Part shown: positions 61,501 through 64,000 of the stretch, piece after piece
How positions within the stretch are numbered: the first letter of the stretch is position 1
Layout: each line of letters starts with the position of its first letter
From: Pirellulales bacterium
GTDB taxonomy: Bacteria; Planctomycetota; Planctomycetia; Pirellulales; JAEUIK01
Assembly: GCA_019694455.1 (NCBI GenBank)
Contig: JAIBBY010000001.1
Coordinates: 186,001 to 250,000, forward strand
Direction of reading: 5' to 3'
DNA: 64,000 bases
Program-made: the position numbers and the translations under genes
The notes under the pieces: model-generated
Seen by the model: only the letters and a program-made list of their open reading frames with translations
Databases searched by the model: none
Told to the model about the DNA's origin: nothing

Positions 61501-62276
61501 ACGCGTGGGCCATTGCTCATGCGATCGTCGCTTCACCCACCGCCACGACTAGCGAAGCGCTGATCGGCAGCGATGACCAATTGACGCTGTACGTGAATGG
61601 CAAACAGGTTTATCAGCACGACACTTCGCGCGGTTGGTCGGCCAACCAAGACAGCGCGCCCATCGAACTCGTGGCAGGCGACAACCAGATCTGGGTGTTG
61701 GCCGGGAACGACAGTGGTCCGTGGGAGTTCAGCGTCGCCATCAAGCAGCGCGATCCGCGACTGGCGTTTCTCGATAACGTGGCGCCTCAAGCCACCGACC
61801 CGGCCCGCTATCGCGAGCGCGCGCTGGCCGAGTCGGGAGATGCGAGTCGCGGCCGCGCCTTGTTTGCCGATCGCCAAGGAGTCGCCTGCGTCAAATGTCA
61901 CGCGGTGGGAGGAGACGGCGGGGGGCAAGTCGGCCCCGATCTGGCCGGCGTTGGCGCCAAGTATCCGCGCGAGGAACTGATTCGCTCCGTGCTGGAACCC
62001 TCGAATCGCATCTTGTCGGGCTATCAACTATCCGTCGTTGTCACCAGCGCCGGCGAGATTCTGCAAGGCATCATCAAGAGCGACGCCGACGACGCGATTG
62101 ACCTGCTGGACGCCGAAGGACGCGTGCGCCGAGTGCCCGCGGCCGAGGTCGATGAGCGAGAAACGCAGAACGTGTCGATGATGCCCACCGGGCTCAAGGA
62201 TGGGCTGACGCCCGCCGAGTTCACCGACATCATCGCGTATCTCGAAAGCCTCAAGTCCACGCCAGGCGAAAAGTAA
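58509..62276 (+). CDS. Large PVC-type CxxCH protein: sugar-dehydrogenase-like propeller, HEAT repeats, cytochrome c
   Basis: 1255 residues from GTG 58509. A signal peptide ends near A-H-A-Q. The N-terminal part (about 25-375) is a beta-propeller of the soluble glucose/sorbosone dehydrogenase kind (D-G-L-I-Y-V-S-V-G-D-K-G, S-G-T-R-N-H-L-D). The middle (about 390-860) has HEAT-like helical repeats (Y-I-A-D, then A-L-A-Q-L-like repeats). The C-terminal part ends in a cytochrome c-like domain with C1127-V-K-C-H at 1127-1131 and G-P-D-L-A-G-V-G. Such proteins are secreted in planctomycetes, with no proven substrate. The WD40 gene follows 17 nt later. Confidence 0.93.
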   Translation: MNIRISCLAFIVCLLQLPQAAHAQKAPDNFRVELLYQAPDIEHPSVVTCDDHGNLFVGEDPMDMRGPTTKEFDRVLYIQFDEHGQPIRKTVFCDGLSAVFGLVWHDGALYVMHAPHYSMFQDTNGDGVADVRKDLAEGFGPPAGVFGFNDHIVTGTRIGLDGLIYVSVGDKGVPLARGADGGAISLEGGGVVRMRPDGTRLEVFSSGTRNHLDVALDSLDNIFTYDNTDDGLGWWTRFTHHVPTGYYGYPYDYHPHPERHLPRISEHGGGSPVGAACYREAAWPAKYRDSAFHCEWGKRKLQRFTPKKSGATFAAEVEDFIVADGAGEFCPQDLCFSPDGRYMYIADWNYGGWTRPDVVGRLYRVSYTGGDVPPEPERAVDADPLDRQIAALAHPAHSERMRAQQALVRISEPAVASLTTLLAASTDKLAKTHAIWALYAIADRTPAVDPAALWTQAIQDADADVRAQAARAIGQRFATRNLYTIAASQSPAARPDAFKLPNRDAAIMALEARLADDDPSVRMWSAVALGQIADHRSVKPLFAALGAPDAFARFAMIQALRSINHWGYAEEFINSPDSRVREGAVLAMTGVYSEDALSVLIRAAFAGQDPQLRPKALGAVGEVLYQAAPYQEGWWGTQPARAKFSRPKDREWVGTIIAQSALGAGVEHADPALRLAAAVALRATGNENAAELLRRLLADSDEAVRREAILAVGELKDEESIAGLIDAASDTSASDALRQAAVQSIMAIGSADAVEQLIGIVARPETSDELAVVSMQALAQMKAAAAGPVILGRFANGSAAARAQAITAYVEIVGVPGAPAIAEQLDDAEVVVRQACITALGKLHACDYVPQIINAASDTSLRYDVIAALAQMPDRRAAPLLIDGLVDKNADLREACRAALVSLGRAIDDDLVLLHERGELSGQARAALKSVVGEPTPITQWNVMGAWPKAQRPSFDPAAAPDTDQRVALGDRTLTWHKAASPKGGGRIRLNGLRPENDAWAIAHAIVASPTATTSEALIGSDDQLTLYVNGKQVYQHDTSRGWSANQDSAPIELVAGDNQIWVLAGNDSGPWEFSVAIKQRDPRLAFLDNVAPQATDPARYRERALAESGDASRGRALFADRQGVACVKCHAVGGDGGGQVGPDLAGVGAKYPREELIRSVLEPSNRILSGYQLSVVVTSAGEILQGIIKSDADDAIDLLDAEGRVRRVPAAEVDERETQNVSMMPTGLKDGLTPAEFTDIIAYLESLKSTPGEK

Positions 62277-62293
62277 ACGCACGGAGACGGCCG

Positions 62294-63217
62294 ATGTTCA
62301 GCTACCTGGAAGGGCATCAACAGCCGGTATACGCGGTCGCGTACACTCGTGACGGCAAGCACTTGGTGACAGGGGGCTTCGACAAAACGATCAAGATTTG
62401 GGATCGCGCGACCGGCAAGCCGATTCGCACGCTCGCCGACCATGCCGATCGGGTACTGGCAGTGGCCGTGTCCGCCGACGGCAAACAACTTGCCTCGTCG
62501 GGATTGGAAAAGACCATCCTTGTCTACGATTTGGTGGCGGCGGTGACAGCGCCGGCGGAGGGCGCGCCGCCGCTGGCGCCAAGACTCAAATTGGCAGGGC
62601 ACACCGAGCGAGTCTATAGTCTTGATTTTTCTCCCGACAGCGTGCAGTTGGCATCAACCGGCGCCGACAAGACCATCAAGTTTTGGAATGTGAGCGACGG
62701 CGCGAACTACGCCAATGCGGCCGGGCATACAGCGGAAGTTTACACCGTCGCCTTTCGCCCCGGCGCTAGCGAGGTGGCCTCGGCCAGCGCCGACAAATCC
62801 ATCCGCCGTTGGCAATCGTCTGACGGCAAACCGCTGCAGGAACTGACCAGCGGCGTCACGGATGGTCTCTATACGCTCTGCTGGTCCCCCGACGGCGCGC
62901 GCCTGGTCGCGGCGGGGCTTGCCAAGACCTGGCAATTGTGGAATGTCGGCGATGAACAGCCAGTCAAGACAGTTGCAGGCCATCGCGACTATATCTATCG
63001 GGCCACTTTCAGCCCGAGCGGTTTGCGACTCGCGACGCTGGGCTATACCGGCCAACTGATCGTCTGGGACGTCGAAACCATTCAGCCACTGCTACAAGAG
63101 AATCTTCCACTGCGCAGCGCGTTCAACGTCGCCTGGTCGCCGGACGGCGCCCAGCTTGCCATCACCGGCGCCGATCCGCGCGTGATGCTCGTAGCACTAC
63201 CCGACAACGCGCGCTGA
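62294..63217 (+). CDS. WD40-repeat beta-propeller protein
   Basis: 307 residues. About seven WD-type repeats, each with G-H near the start and a trailing W-D-like dipeptide: D-K-T-I-K-I-W-D, D-K-T-I-K-F-W, D-K-S-I-R-R-W. No signal peptide, so cytoplasmic. Located 17 nt after the secreted CxxCH gene, so co-transcribed, yet in a different compartment by prediction. Likely a protein-binding platform. Confidence 0.92.
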   Translation: MFSYLEGHQQPVYAVAYTRDGKHLVTGGFDKTIKIWDRATGKPIRTLADHADRVLAVAVSADGKQLASSGLEKTILVYDLVAAVTAPAEGAPPLAPRLKLAGHTERVYSLDFSPDSVQLASTGADKTIKFWNVSDGANYANAAGHTAEVYTVAFRPGASEVASASADKSIRRWQSSDGKPLQELTSGVTDGLYTLCWSPDGARLVAAGLAKTWQLWNVGDEQPVKTVAGHRDYIYRATFSPSGLRLATLGYTGQLIVWDVETIQPLLQENLPLRSAFNVAWSPDGAQLAITGADPRVMLVALPDNAR

Positions 63218-63373
63218 TCGACTGCCCAACTCGGGCAAATTCCATTATAAAAACCTGCGCTGACCCACTAACTAATGCGGGTCCGCTCTCTCGGCTCTGT
63301 CCCTTCGCTTGATGCTTGGCGCGGCGGCGGGCGAATTGGGCTCTTTTTTTTTGATGGCTCGGCAAGGAGCGAC

Positions 63374-64000
63374 ATGCACGATTTTCCGCTGATTTCCACC
63401 ATCGCCATGGCGTTCACCGCGGCATGGCTTTTGGGTTTGCTGACGCAGCGACTGGGACTATCGCCTATCGTCGGCTACCTCGTGGCGGGCGCCATCATCG
63501 GCCCGTACACGCCAGGCTACGTCGGCGATGTGAACATTGCGCATCAGCTAGCCGAAATTGGCGTCATTCTTTTGATGTTCGGCGTCGGCCTGCATTTCCA
63601 CTTGAAGGACCTATTGGCCGTCAAATCCGTCGCCATTCCTGGCGCCATCGGCCAAAGCCTGGTCGCAACTCTATTGGGCCTGGTTGTGTGCGTCGCGTTC
63701 GGATTTTCGTACACCACGGGCGCGGTGGTGGGCATGGCCATGGCCGTGGCCAGCACCGTGGTGCTGATGCGGGTGCTGATGGACGCCGACATGCTCAGCT
63801 CACCACAAGGTCATCTTGCGATGGGCTGGCTGCTGGTCGAAGACATTCTTACAGTCCTGGTGCTGGTGTTGATTCCCGTACTTGGGGGTGAAGACGCCAC
63901 CGCCGCGACATCCGGCGCGAGCCCAAATCTGGCAGTGGCCATCGTTTGGGCGTTCGCCAAGCTAGCGGTGCTCGTGGCCATCATCATGATCGTTGGCTCA
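63374..64000 (+). CDS. CPA2-type cation:proton antiporter (5' part only)
   Basis: 209 codons open to the window edge from ATG 63374, with AAGGAG five nt upstream. About six hydrophobic helices are seen, with L-G-L-S-P-I-V-G-Y-L-V-A-G, L-A-E-I-G-V-I-L-L-M-F-G-V-G-L and a V-E-D helix, all typical of the KefB/YbaL-type monovalent cation:proton antiporter family. Kef proteins export K+ and may carry a C-terminal nucleotide domain, but that part is beyond the window. Confidence 0.9.
   Translation, partial: MHDFPLISTIAMAFTAAWLLGLLTQRLGLSPIVGYLVAGAIIGPYTPGYVGDVNIAHQLAEIGVILLMFGVGLHFHLKDLLAVKSVAIPGAIGQSLVATLLGLVVCVAFGFSYTTGAVVGMAMAVASTVVLMRVLMDADMLSSPQGHLAMGWLLVEDILTVLVLVLIPVLGGEDATAATSGASPNLAVAIVWAFAKLAVLVAIIMIVGS

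Noticed and set aside
1-64000. CRISPR arrays, IS elements, prophage, integrase or att sites
   Set aside because: No spaced direct repeats, transposase or integrase motifs or terminal repeats were found; the composition looks uniform.

Overview
The window looks like a chromosomal segment from a planctomycete, most likely of the Pirellulales type. The markers are family level: a DUF1549/DUF1553 protein beside a pre-peptidase C-terminal (PPC) domain protein, a 1255-residue sugar-dehydrogenase-like/HEAT/CxxCH protein of the PVC heme-binding kind followed by a WD40 protein, a DUF1570-type putative protease, a PEP-CTERM protein, an L-E-x-L-E-x-R exported-protein leader on a cyclophilin, several Gfo/Idh/MocA oxidoreductases, and an McsA/McsB pair together with genes resembling archaeal methanofuran synthesis. 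Coding density is high, GC is high, and many starts are GTG or TTG. I saw no rRNA, tRNA, CRISPR array, IS element or prophage.

Layout. 1-4.2 kb (minus): partial secreted cyclophilin, tsaE-thiL with a 4-nt overlap, and an HtrA-type protease. 4.5-8 kb: a membrane protein, a PAP2 phosphatase and a CxxCH secreted protein. 8.1-12.2 kb (plus): a translationally coupled operon of an alkylglycerone-phosphate-synthase-like flavoprotein, a glycerol-3-phosphate dehydrogenase and a diacylglycerol-kinase-like lipid kinase, which suggests ether-lipid synthesis. 12.3-16.7 kb: coaD, two Gfo/Idh oxidoreductases, a glycosyltransferase and an exported thioredoxin-like protein with a clear terminator. 16.7-23.9 kb: two small PHA-system-like proteins, an FHA-GAF-AAA+-Fis sigma-54 activator, a secreted DUF1598-like protein, an M20 peptidase, a Tyr-rich small secreted protein and an MBL-fold hydrolase. 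24-27.5 kb: trpE, divergent from mcsA-mcsB (protein-arginine kinase), which sits behind a good sigma-70-type promoter. 27.5-30.2 kb (minus): an ATP-grasp / hydantoinase-like / amino-acid-kinase operon that matches MfnD-MfnF-MfnE of methanofuran synthesis. 30.2-34.6 kb (plus): an oligopeptide transporter coupled to an S46 dipeptidyl peptidase.

34.6-44.9 kb (minus): DUF1549/1553 and PPC proteins, LOG-family and beta-CASP proteins with a 4-nt overlap, a prepilin-peptidase-like protein lacking GxGD, and a UbiD-type decarboxylase. 45-50.5 kb: beta-carbonic anhydrase, fabI, a Nudix hydrolase, and two convergent putative metallopeptidases. 50.7-54.7 kb (plus): a module of xylose-isomerase-like, HAD, deoxyhypusine-synthase-like and RfaE1-like PfkB genes, probably one uncharacterised sugar or sugar-phosphate pathway. 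54.9-64 kb (plus): a small conserved-looking protein, a PEP-CTERM protein, TerC, an NAD-dependent epimerase, the large CxxCH protein with WD40 partner, and the start of a CPA2 cation:proton antiporter cut by the window edge.

The most rewarding systems are the putative methylofuran/methanofuran operon, the ether-lipid operon, and the four-gene sugar module with an unassigned deoxyhypusine-synthase-like member. Function calls rest on motifs read by eye; no homology search was run.
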